From: Rufibacter sp. LB8
GTDB taxonomy: Bacteria; Bacteroidota; Bacteroidia; Cytophagales; Hymenobacteraceae
NCBI RefSeq assembly: GCF_014876185.1
Contig: NZ_JADALJ010000001.1
Coordinates: 3,969,001-4,033,000 of the forward strand
Length of the DNA: 64,000 nucleotides
Direction: 5' to 3'
Below are positions 49,941-59,800 of this stretch, one piece after another. The notes beneath the pieces are model-generated. The model worked only from the letters and a program-made list of their open reading frames with translations. It made no database searches and was not told the origin of the DNA. The stretch's first letter is position 1. Each line of letters starts with the position of its first letter. A program made the position numbers and the translations under genes.

Positions 49941-52900
49941 ATGACAAAAAAACTACCTCTTAACCGATGGCTCATGGCCGGGGCTCTGTGTCTCATGGGC
50001 ACAAGTCTGGTACACGCGCAGGCTGTGCCGCCTACGTATGTGAATGCACCCGTTGTGCTTGCACCCCCAAGTAGTGGTACTCCGTACTTCTCGGCAAACA
50101 ATGGTGCCACAGGGCAAGGAGTGGCCGTGGCCCCAGATGGCAAAGTCTGGTCAATCTCTAACCAAGCAAGCACCACCAGCGGTATTGTCATTCACAATCC
50201 TAATGGAACTGTCTTCCGGTTTGCAGAGAACACAGCTAAGTTTACGTACAGTGGAACCACGGCTGCTCCCTATATGAGTGCCGTTATTTTCAGTAATCCA
50301 GCAAAAACCATTAGTCTTGGACTTGGAAGAGGAATCAGAACATCACAAGACGGAAACATTCTGGTTGTGGCGGATGGAAATAAGATTGTTAAAATTAATT
50401 ACCAGACGGGAGAGCCCATTGCCTACTATGAAACGCTAAATGAGGCCGTAACCCCAGCAGCTGCAGTAGCCGTTGGATCTCCATCAGATGATGTGAACGG
50501 AAACATCTTCGTGTCTGCCGTTAGTCCTAACCTGAACTGGATTGTTAAGGTGGTTCCCGGGCAAGACAAAATGCAGGAGGTGAAAGCAGCCTTTGTTTTG
50601 CCAGAACGCACCGTTACTGCCGGAAACCCAACTATTAGAACGGCCACTATCAGCCCAGATGGTAAAAACATCTACATTCCTTTTGCCAGCACTGAACAGG
50701 CGATGGTCAAGTTCTCTAGTACAAATGGCCTTGATTGGACCTTTGCAGAGAAAATAACGCTTCCCGGCTTCAGCAACACCATTCAAGCAGAGCCAGACGG
50801 CCGTGTGTATGTGGTGAGCTGGACAGCTTTTGGGGCAACCAATCCCTTCAAGTTCTCCATGTTTGACCAGGTCAACCCTAAGCTTTCCTGGAGTTATACA
50901 CTTCCTTATTTGAACCCATCTACGGCTACAGCAGACGTGAGAGGCATGGACATCAAATCTGGAAGAGATACCGTGTACATGATTTCTGCCCAGACTGGCA
51001 GAATTTATAGGTTTGGGGCCACTGGGCCTCAGAACTACAGAATTGCAGAAACTCGCTCTGCCAACTCAGACGGGGTAGAGGCCAATGTGAACGAGAATGT
51101 GCGTTTACATGGCGTTGTACAAAGCGCTAGCATTGCTGGCGGGGACTACAACTTCTTCCTGGCGGCTAAAAATGACGGTGCCATACAAGTGTTTAAAGCC
51201 GACAAAGGGGCAATGACTTATGCCCCGGCGTTAGGCGATAGTATTGCCGTAATGGGCAAGCTGGTGCAAAACAAAGGCTCACTCAGAGTAGAGGTAGACT
51301 CCATTAGGTTAATTGCCGGTAACCAGCCATTGATGGCCGCCAAGGCAGTGACTACCCTAGATGAATCTTCTGAAGGCATGAAAGTGCGCCTGCAGGGAGC
51401 CGTGAAGTTAGTAGACCCAGCGCAGTGGACTACTGGCCAAGGCGAAGGTGGTTTTGGGGTACAGGTACGTCAGGGAACAGAAACCTATATGGTGTACATT
51501 CCCAGCACATCACCTTTGTACAGCATGCCCGCCCCAACGGGTGAGTTAGAAATAAGCGGGTTTGTAGTGCAGTCTAAAGAAGATGCGCCGTTCACCTCAG
51601 GGTATTATATTATAGCCACCAGCGTGCAAGACGTGAAATACGTTTCTGCCGGTGCGCTGGCTGACAGAGAGTGGTGCCCAGGGGAAGCCATCAGCTTGCC
51701 AGTGTATGCCATGGGTAATTCTTCTACCTCTACGGTAACCGTTGAAATGTCTGATGCTGCGGGCAGCTTTGCCACCCCAAGAGTGATTGGCACCTACACC
51801 GGCCAGGGCAACGGCAACGCAGCCGTGACCGTGCCACAGGTAGCCAATGGTACCGGGTATCGTATTCGCTTGGTTCTAGATGACCCGGCGTTGACCACAC
51901 TGCTACCAGAAAGCTTCAGCATCACTACCGCGGTAGCCACTGTTTCTCAAGTTGGAAATACTTTGACCGCCTCTGAAGGGAGCGCTTACCAGTGGTTCCG
52001 GAATGGCGTAGCTATTGGAGCTGCCACAGAACGTACTTATACCGCCACTGAAACCGGACGCTACTCTGTAAGAGTTGGTGCCGCAGGCGGTTGCCAGGGA
52101 ACCTCTGACGTAACTGCAGTAACAGTACTTACCAGTGAAATTTTGCCTACCTATAAGCGTGACTGTCTTGAGAGAGACCCAGTGACGGGTGAGTGTTTGA
52201 AATTCTTCTCAAATAACACGGGTATTGTAGACATACAGAGTATGGCCGTTGACAAGCAAAGCAAGCTTTGGGTAGCTTATTATACCAAAGGAATTGCCGT
52301 GCGGAACCCAGATAACACTCTATATGAGTTAACCAGCAGCAATTTAGTTACCGCTACAGACCCAGCCGTTGACAAATCATTTATCAAACAAATCAAATTC
52401 AAGACCTTCACAGATAATGCTATAAATGTGACTGGTATTGGCAGGGCCCATGACGGCAATATTTTGGTGCTTGTCAATTCAAGCATTCTCTACAAACTAG
52501 ACGCTATTACCGGTGAGCCTTTGGCGCGGTATGTGGCACCAGTAGCAGTTGCGGGTCTTACATCTACGGCAGACGGTAGAATCTATTTTGGTGGTGTTAC
52601 TGTGAACAGAAGCTTCATAGTGAAACAAAGCAGCACTGACCCCACCACGTTTGATGTGCTGGAAGATGATTTCTTGCTTCCGAGCAGAGTTGGTTTTGCC
52701 ACCCGTTCCTCAGCTATTTCACCTAGCGGCAACACTATTTTCTACTCAAGTGAGAACTCCACCCTGAGCCTAAACGTTAGAAATAGCGCAGGCCAGTGGG
52801 AAGCTGGAACACCAGTGACGTTCACTAACATTACCAGGGTGTCGCGGCCAATTGATGATACCCGCTTCTTTACTGTTTCACAAACGGGCAATGGCGCACC

Positions 52901-54470
52901 TGCCATGTTAAATTTCCACGATCTTGGTACTCCCGCCCGTTCATGGGCTATGGCTTTGCCAGAAGTGGTAGATGTGCATGCCAATGGAACTATAGATCTT
53001 AGAGGCCTTGCTTTCTCACCTAATTTTGACACGGTATATGTAGGGTCTGCTTTCTCCGGAAACATCTACAGGTACATTGCCCAAACGCCTACCAATTACA
53101 CCATTGCCCAGGTAAGACCAGTCAATGCGCAGGGCGTGGCTGAAAAAGTGGGTGAATACGTGCGGTTGAACGGCGTGGTAAGCACCACCAATATGGCCTC
53201 TACTGGATTCAACTTCATCATGACAGAAAACGGAAGCGCCATTCAGGTGTTCAAGCCAACTACTGCTGGCATTGTCTACACTCCAACTTTGGGTAATACC
53301 ATTGAAGTCCTGGGTACTTTGGTTCAAACCAACGGCATGCTGCGCTTAGATGTGGACTATATTAAAGTGATAGGTACCGGTGGTACAGTAGCGGCACCAA
53401 CCGTAATAACCACTGCCTTGACCGAAGCCAACGAGGCCATGCCTGTACGTCTGGAGAAAGTAACCTTGGTGAACCCTGCTGCCTGGACCACTGGTCAGGG
53501 CGCCGGCGGCTTTACCGTGCAGGTAATGCAAGGCACTGAGACGTATGATGTCATGATCCCGAGCAACTCACCGCTATACAACGTAGCAGCCCCAGGCGGC
53601 GAAATTCAGATAGATGGTATTGTGATGCAATCAGATGCCACGTCGCCTTTCACCGCAGGTTATTACATTATGCCACGCACCGTGAATGATGTGAGATTCG
53701 CGTCTACCCCAGCCCTGACAGATGTGCAGTTCTGCTCCGGTGAAACGGTAGTCTTGCCAATCTACGCCATGGGTGCCGCTGGAGCTACCAGAGTAACGGT
53801 AGAAATGTCTGACAAAGCGGGCAGCTTTGCCGCCGCCAGAACCGTGGGCACCTACACTACCAACGGCGCAGGCAACGTAACCTTAACCGTACCGCAGGTA
53901 GAGAATGGAGCCGGCTACAGACTTCGTCTGATGTTGGAGAACCCAGCCTTGACCTACACCGTGCCGCAGGACATTACCGTCACCACCGCCCCAGTGCCTA
54001 CTATTGCTTTGACCCAGGGAACTTCTAACGGAACCTTAACCGCTTCTGAGGGAGATGCCTACCAGTGGTATTTCAACGGAACCGCTGTAGCGGCCCCAGC
54101 AGGTACTGCCCGCGTTCTGACCATTGGCCGTTCAGGCATGTACAAAGTAGAAGTAAGAGTGAATGGCTGTAGCGCTGTCTCTGCAGATACGCAGGTATCG
54201 TTAACAAGCGTCAGAAATGATGAAATAGCCAAGCAGGTAGAACTCTACCCGGTACCTACGGAAGGTATGCTGCACCTGAAAATGCCAGCTTCTGTGCGCA
54301 AAGCCACCCGCGTACAGATCACTGACTTAGCCGGACGCACCATTTCTACCCAGGAAGCCCAAGGAAGCGATGTGTTGGATTTAGATCTGACCACGCAACC
54401 AGCCGGCGTATACCTGGTAATTCTTCACACGCCAGAAGGCAGAATTGTCAAAAGAGTAGTGAAACGCTAA
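49941..54470 (+). CDS. T9SS cargo protein: two propeller-OB-Ig-like units and a sorting domain
   Basis: 1509 residues from the ATG at 49941 (MTKKLPLNRWLMAGALCLMG...HAQ signal). The ATG at 49869 adds a Cys-rich leader and is rejected. Order: propeller-like repeat domain (about 30-365), OB-fold-like domain (about 366-560, IAETRSANSDGVEANV ... LRVEVDSIRLI), Ig-like (about 570-725, WCPGEAISLPVYAMG), then the same three modules again (about 732-1054, 1054-1250, 1258-1420). A type A sorting domain closes it (about 1425-1509, ELYPVPTEGMLHLKMP ... GVYLVILHTPEGRIVKR). It is exported by T9SS and probably surface-anchored. Internal duplication is evident at the protein level (AQWTTGQGEGGFGVQV / AAWTTGQGAGGFTVQV). 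Function unknown. Confidence 0.85.
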   Translation: MTKKLPLNRWLMAGALCLMGTSLVHAQAVPPTYVNAPVVLAPPSSGTPYFSANNGATGQGVAVAPDGKVWSISNQASTTSGIVIHNPNGTVFRFAENTAKFTYSGTTAAPYMSAVIFSNPAKTISLGLGRGIRTSQDGNILVVADGNKIVKINYQTGEPIAYYETLNEAVTPAAAVAVGSPSDDVNGNIFVSAVSPNLNWIVKVVPGQDKMQEVKAAFVLPERTVTAGNPTIRTATISPDGKNIYIPFASTEQAMVKFSSTNGLDWTFAEKITLPGFSNTIQAEPDGRVYVVSWTAFGATNPFKFSMFDQVNPKLSWSYTLPYLNPSTATADVRGMDIKSGRDTVYMISAQTGRIYRFGATGPQNYRIAETRSANSDGVEANVNENVRLHGVVQSASIAGGDYNFFLAAKNDGAIQVFKADKGAMTYAPALGDSIAVMGKLVQNKGSLRVEVDSIRLIAGNQPLMAAKAVTTLDESSEGMKVRLQGAVKLVDPAQWTTGQGEGGFGVQVRQGTETYMVYIPSTSPLYSMPAPTGELEISGFVVQSKEDAPFTSGYYIIATSVQDVKYVSAGALADREWCPGEAISLPVYAMGNSSTSTVTVEMSDAAGSFATPRVIGTYTGQGNGNAAVTVPQVANGTGYRIRLVLDDPALTTLLPESFSITTAVATVSQVGNTLTASEGSAYQWFRNGVAIGAATERTYTATETGRYSVRVGAAGGCQGTSDVTAVTVLTSEILPTYKRDCLERDPVTGECLKFFSNNTGIVDIQSMAVDKQSKLWVAYYTKGIAVRNPDNTLYELTSSNLVTATDPAVDKSFIKQIKFKTFTDNAINVTGIGRAHDGNILVLVNSSILYKLDAITGEPLARYVAPVAVAGLTSTADGRIYFGGVTVNRSFIVKQSSTDPTTFDVLEDDFLLPSRVGFATRSSAISPSGNTIFYSSENSTLSLNVRNSAGQWEAGTPVTFTNITRVSRPIDDTRFFTVSQTGNGAPAMLNFHDLGTPARSWAMALPEVVDVHANGTIDLRGLAFSPNFDTVYVGSAFSGNIYRYIAQTPTNYTIAQVRPVNAQGVAEKVGEYVRLNGVVSTTNMASTGFNFIMTENGSAIQVFKPTTAGIVYTPTLGNTIEVLGTLVQTNGMLRLDVDYIKVIGTGGTVAAPTVITTALTEANEAMPVRLEKVTLVNPAAWTTGQGAGGFTVQVMQGTETYDVMIPSNSPLYNVAAPGGEIQIDGIVMQSDATSPFTAGYYIMPRTVNDVRFASTPALTDVQFCSGETVVLPIYAMGAAGATRVTVEMSDKAGSFAAARTVGTYTTNGAGNVTLTVPQVENGAGYRLRLMLENPALTYTVPQDITVTTAPVPTIALTQGTSNGTLTASEGDAYQWYFNGTAVAAPAGTARVLTIGRSGMYKVEVRVNGCSAVSADTQVSLTSVRNDEIAKQVELYPVPTEGMLHLKMPASVRKATRVQITDLAGRTISTQEAQGSDVLDLDLTTQPAGVYLVILHTPEGRIVKRVVKR

Positions 54471-54491
54471 TCCGCTGATTTGCCTGAATTG

Positions 54492-54522
54492 AAAAGGGAG
54501 CCCCAACGGGCTCCCTTTTTTT
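54492..54522 (+). terminator. Terminator of T9SS cargo gene 1
   Basis: AAAAGGGAGCCC / GGGCTCCCTTTT with a CAAC loop and T7. It lies 21 bases past the stop. Confidence 0.93.
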
Positions 54523-54643
54523 GCTTGCGGCGCTTCTGTTTTGTATAGAATAGCAACGCAACTAACCTTGCCTTAACGGCCACCAGAAGCCAGTGAGAAC
54601 AACCAGTAATTGCATAACAAGGAAAGTCTGGTCTGGCTGGGCG

Positions 54644-54686
54644 TTCCGTTTTTGGCCTCGTTTTCAGAAATGAGCCCGAAAACAGG
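54644..54686. repeat. Family-P palindrome, copy 21 (hybrid arms)
   Basis: The left arm TTCCGTTTTTGGCCTCG is of the GGCC/T type; the right arm ATGAGCCCGAAAACAGG is consensus. Two stem mismatches result. Confidence 0.8.
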
Positions 54687-54831
54687 CCTAGGGTTGTCTC
54701 TGCCGGGCAGTGTAAGTAATCACTTTTTGAAATGATGTCGCCTAAAGGAAAGTGTGGTAGAACAAGCCTTCACAGGCAACAACTTGATGTCAACCAAAGA
54801 CGGTGGCGGGTTCAACTAAGAGAGATACTTA

Positions 54832-54877
54832 TTTCCGTTTTCGGGCCCAATTCCAGAAATGAGCCCAAAAACGGAAA
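54832..54877. repeat. Family-P palindrome, copy 22
   Basis: TTTCCGTTTTCGGGCCCA ... GAGCCCAAAAACGGAAA around TTCCAGAAA. Outer TTTCCG/CGGAAA pairs. Confidence 0.8.
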
Positions 54878-55190
54878 GGCTGCATGCAACCTTCTGTCTC
54901 TTGGAAGGGTCCTTCAGGAAGTGAAGTAGCTATTTAAGTGCTTCTAATTGGTAGGAAGTGGTGTTTCTTGTTTAACTAGAGTTGACCTTTCTTAGGTATC
55001 CGCATCTTTAATATTTATTAAGAAGAGTATTTAATTTTGCTTTTTATTTCATAATCTCTATTTTGCATGTTCAAACCTTGGAACAGTTAGTTCCAGAAAG
55101 AGTATCAGCCACAAAGTTGTGGTGGCCATTTCAGTCAACGGCAGACTTGGCTTTCAGTGAACCTAATCCTTTAAACCTAACCTTACTTAC

Positions 55191-56498
55191 ATGAAAAAAA
55201 CTTTACAAACACTAGCCTTCTCAGTACTGGCGCTAGGAACAGTTGTGTTCAACAACACTGCTGTGGCCCAAGGCGTGAACCCGCCAACGTATTTGAATGA
55301 CGATGAAAACGGCGTTGGTAACGGATTCTTTATCAAAGGTGCGCACTCTTCCATTTCACAAGGTGTGGTAACAGACCCCGCTGGCCGCGTTTGGACCAGC
55401 AGCAATGCCTTGGGTTTCTATGTAGCCAACCCAGATGGTACTGAATACAGACTGACCAGCCCAGATTTGACGTATGCGGCCGCGCCTGGCGCGGGTCTTA
55501 CCCAAGCACACGTATCAGCTATTTTCACAACTGCTGCTAACACCAATGAGACTGTTACCGGAGGCCGTGGCTTAGCCCTTGCCCATGACGGCCACATTCT
55601 GATAGCCGCTGGTAACACCCTGTGGAAATTGAATCATATAACGGGTGCTCCTATAGCGCGTTGGGTATCGCCTGCCGCTAACATTGCCGCCCCTAGCTCA
55701 GACGCTAACGGAAATATCTTTATTTCCAGCGTAACCCAAAACAAGCAGTACATCATCAGACAAAGCACCACCAACCCAGCTACGTTTGAGACTGTAATGG
55801 CTGAGACTGCCTTCACGCCTCGTAACAGAGTAGCTGGCGCGGTAGTACGTAGCACGGCTATCTCCCGTGACGGCAAGACCTTGTACATCCCGTATGCTGA
55901 TCCTATCACCTATATTGAAAAGTATACCAGCACAGACATGGTAAACTGGACGCACGTTGGTGATATTGAAAACGGTGCCGCCTCTAACGCTATCTGGGCT
56001 GGTCGTTTTGGTAAATTATATTATGTGACTTTCGGCACTGCTTCTTCTCGTCCTAAGTTGCATTTCAGAGATGAAACCAACCTGGCCCGTAACTGGTCAC
56101 AGGAATTGACTGAGATTGGCGCGAATGACATTCGTGGCCTGTCTTTGACCGAAGGTTATGACACAGCTTACATTGCCAGTGGAGATACCAATGGAAACGT
56201 GTATCGTTACATCACCATGGATGACGTCATCACTGGTATTCGTAATGACGCCGAAGCGCAGGCAGTAGTAGCTTACCCAGTTCCTACCTCAGGCGTGGTG
56301 ACCTTGGAGTTGCCAGAGTCTCTGCGTAGAAACACCAAAATCCAGGTAACGGATTTGGCTGGTAAGAGCGTATTGTTCCGTCAGTCTGCGGTGAGCAACG
56401 GATCTTCACTTGACTTTACTGGTTTAGCCGCCGGAACTTACCTGGTGATGATCAACACACCAGAAGGAAAAATTGTAAGAAGAGTAGTAAAACAATAA
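55191..56498 (+). CDS. T9SS cargo protein: single propeller domain and sorting domain
   Basis: 435 residues, signal peptide (KKTLQTLAFSVLALGTVVFNNTAVAQ). One propeller-like domain (about 30-345) has repeats such as SQGVVTDPAGRVWTSSNALGFYVANPDGTEYRL, GGRGLALAHDGHILIAAGNTLWKLNHITGAPI and RGLSLTEGYDTAYIASGDTNGNVYRY. A type A sorting domain follows directly (about 350-435, VVAYPVPTSGVVTLELPESLRRNTKIQVTD ... GKIVRRVVKQ). It is the minimal version of the modules in the flanking large proteins, lacking OB and Ig-like domains. It has its own terminator and is probably transcribed independently. Confidence 0.85.
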   Translation: MKKTLQTLAFSVLALGTVVFNNTAVAQGVNPPTYLNDDENGVGNGFFIKGAHSSISQGVVTDPAGRVWTSSNALGFYVANPDGTEYRLTSPDLTYAAAPGAGLTQAHVSAIFTTAANTNETVTGGRGLALAHDGHILIAAGNTLWKLNHITGAPIARWVSPAANIAAPSSDANGNIFISSVTQNKQYIIRQSTTNPATFETVMAETAFTPRNRVAGAVVRSTAISRDGKTLYIPYADPITYIEKYTSTDMVNWTHVGDIENGAASNAIWAGRFGKLYYVTFGTASSRPKLHFRDETNLARNWSQELTEIGANDIRGLSLTEGYDTAYIASGDTNGNVYRYITMDDVITGIRNDAEAQAVVAYPVPTSGVVTLELPESLRRNTKIQVTDLAGKSVLFRQSAVSNGSSLDFTGLAAGTYLVMINTPEGKIVRRVVKQ

Positions 56499-56847
56499 GT
56501 ACTGCTTTTTCTTAAAGCGCATAAAAAAAGGCCTCAAGTTGAGGCCTTTTTTTATGCGCTTTTGGTAAGTATTTGACTTTCCCTTAACCTGAAACAAGGT
56601 AAGTCTGGTTATCGACTTTTGATTATTTAACTTAAGAAGGTTGTGTTCTTTGAAAAAATTGTTTTTATTAGCCTGTAGCTTATTAAAAAAATGTAAGTTA
56701 CTCAAAATGGCTGCCTCCACAGTATGCAAGCAGGGAGAACGGGGCAGGAGCGCAATTGATTACTAGTAACAGTTTCATATACATAAGATTACCTACAGGT
56801 AATACTTCTAGTGCTATTTTACATCTATTACTTAACCTAAATCCTGC
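56499..56847. other. Intergenic region between T9SS cargo genes 2 and 3
   Basis: 349 bases. After the terminator palindrome (56516-56560) the rest is AT-rich leader or promoter sequence with no clear element or gene. Confidence 0.5.
56516..56560 (+). terminator. Perfect 21-bp-arm palindromic terminator of cargo gene 2
   Basis: AGCGCATAAAAAAAGGCCTC... and its exact complement around AGT, with an internal T7 in the right arm. Eighteen bases past the stop. The stem continues beyond the T-run, which is unusual. Confidence 0.88.
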
Positions 56848-59800
56848 ATGAAAAAAAGCGTACTCCCCTTAAAGGTGTTGTTTTTGGCCGGCTGGCTGCT
56901 GTGTTGCACACAGCCGCTCTTCGCCCAACTCAACCTCACCTGGACCAAGCCAGCCGAGCTAAATGCCGGCCTGCCGCCCTCCGTTCAGGTTTTCTACTCC
57001 AATACCCCGGTCAATGGGGCGGTCATGAAAACCTATTACGCCCTCATTGACCTGAATGACCCCAACCTGGAATTTAAAACCGGGTACATACCAGGGGTGA
57101 AAAAGACGCCCAACCAATGGGCTGCTGCTGAAACTGACCCCGTGTATGCAGTAGTGAACGGTGGATTCTTCAATACCACCACCAACGTAGCCTTGGGCAC
57201 GGCCGTGCAAGACGGTCAGGTGTTGGCCATTAATGCCAAAGACAACCGCACCAGAAGCGTGTTTGGGGTGTTGCCCGGCAACATAGCTGATATCGCCTGG
57301 ATCTATCACGTGGGGGCTCAGAACACCATGTACCAGTACCCTAATCCTAACACCGCCATCAACCAATCGCCGTCGGCTACATTCCCAGCCGGGGCTCAGC
57401 TTTGGCCCGCCTCCACGGCTTTGGGTGCCGGTCCGGTGATTGTACACAACGGGCAGCTCAGAATCACCAAAGACGAAGAGGCCATGTGGGCCAGCGGTGA
57501 CAACCGGGAGCCACGCACCGGTATTGGTCGCACGGCAGACAACAAAGTGATTTTAATGGTAGTAGAAGGCCGTAACCCAGGCATCAGTTCTGGGGTGACC
57601 ATTCCAGAAATGGCTCAGATTTTCCTGGGCATTGGCGCGCATGAAGCCATGAACTTTGATGGGGGTGGATCTTCAGCTCTGGCCATACAGGGCAAAAACA
57701 CCATTCTGCCTTCAGATGCCGGTGAGCAACGCGCGGTTCCTACCGCCCTGCTAGTAAAGCGCCGTACGCATGTGTATGACACAGAGAACGGTGTTGTTTA
57801 TTTTGAGCGCGGTGGCGCCTGGACAGAATCAGCTAACACGGGTTTCCATGGTCCTTCTAAATCAAGGGTGATAGAAACCGGTGACGGCAGCAAATTCGCG
57901 ACGTATAAATTGGCGGGCATTAACCCCGGCCGCTATGAACTGAAAGCCTGGTGGGTGGCGGCTAACAACCGAAGCACCAACACCCCTTACACCATTTACA
58001 GGAGTGGCGCTGCTTCTCCGGTAACCGTGCGGGTAGACCAAACGGCAAACGGAAGCAAATTCAACGTAATTGGTACCTATGATCTGGGCCCGAATGACTC
58101 CATTGTCATCAGCAATGACGCACAAGGTCAATTTGTGGTGGCAGACGCGCTGAGCCTGATCAAAGTAGGGGAAAGCCTTCCGGCCATTTCCTTCGCCGGC
58201 AACCAAGACAGAGGCGAAGCTATAGAAAACCAGAACAGCACCTTCAATGTGACTCTTGCCAGCCCCAACTCCGGCTTCACCTTGAGCAAACTGAGAATCT
58301 TCAAGAAAGTAAACGGTGGCGCTGAGGCGCAGGTAGGGGATGAGATTGCCCTTAACGGGGTTTACACCCATACCTATCCTTTCACCTACAATGGATCAGA
58401 CCCTGTGGGCGCCAATGTGTCTTTCCGGTTTGAGCTGGAAGACAGCTTTGGCCGTACCGTTTCCAGAACCTTTGACTATACCGTGGTAACGCTTACCCAG
58501 GTAGTTTTCAAAGGTGGCGCAGCCGAAGGAACACATCCGCAACTGCGGCCTCTTTCGCTGGAGCTTTCTTTGGAGACGCGTCAGCCAGCGGTGAACGTGA
58601 AGGAACTGAAAGTATTCAAGTCTGTTAACGGTGGTTCTGAACAACAAGTAGGAACAACGGTGGCCTTGGCTGCCCAGCCCCAGCAAGACTATACCTTCAC
58701 TACTACCTTAAGTGAAGCCGTGAACAGCAAAGTGAACTTGAGATTTGAGCTCACAGACGCCAATAACGTAAAAGCCAGCCGCACTTACCAAGCCACCGTG
58801 GCACCGCCGCGCGGAGATTTCCGGTTGGCCGTGATTTCTGACTTGAACTCCAGCTTTGGGTCTGTGACCTATGAGTGGCAGGTAGACAGTATCATGCAGC
58901 GTATTCCTAGGTTATGGAGACCAGACATGGTGGTAGCCGGTGGTGACATGATTGCCGGTCAGTCCGCTACTTTGACTGCTACGCAAGTAGCCGCTATGTG
59001 GGCCGGGTTTGACGCCAAAGTGGCCCAGCCACTGAAAGCCGCCAACATTCCGTTTGCCTTTACCATGGGTAACCATGACGCCGCCCTGGCACTTGACCGC
59101 ACAGAAGCAGAGAAATACTGGAAGAAACCAGAGAACATGCCATCGTGGCATCCGGTGGATATGACCAATTATCCGTTCTACTTCTCGTACAAGCCAACGC
59201 CTACCTCAGACATCTTCTTTGTCTCCTGGGAAGCCAGCTCCGCCACCATCTCTGCGTCACAGCTGGAGTGGGTGCGGGCACAGTTCACCAGCCCAGAGGC
59301 CAGAGCTGCTAAGTTCAGGTTCCTGATTGGTCACTTGCCGCTGTACGGTGCCGCTGCGCAGTATAACATTGCCGGCAACGTACTGAACAACGCCACCGCC
59401 TTGCAGGCCATGATGGAAGAACTGGATGTACACACCTACATCAGTGGTCACCACCATGCCTACTACCCTGGCAAGCACGGTTCTGTGGAATTCCTGAATG
59501 CCGGTGCCGCCGGTTCCGGACCACGCGCTTACATGGGTTTAGATGAAGTAGCCCCTAACTCGGTGACCTTAATGGACATCTTTGTGGAGCAGGACACCAT
59601 CATCTACACCACCTATGAGATAAAAGAGCAGATTGCCTCCAACATGAAGATCACAGATGAAAAGCGTCTGCCAGAAATCATGAACGGGGTGAACGGCTAC
59701 ATGATCAGAAGAGACATTGCGGTGTCTGGAGCCGGCGTAGGTTCCCTTTCTTCTTACAACAAAGAAAGAAGCCGCGCTTCTGCTGCCACGGGTACTGTCA

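Larger units (their letters stand above)
54471..55190. other. Intergenic region between T9SS cargo genes 1 and 2
   Basis: 720 bases: a terminator (54492-54522), family-P copies 21 and 22, then an AT-rich stretch with a TAATTTTG element at 55033-55040 that may be part of the next gene's promoter. No gene seen. Confidence 0.6.
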
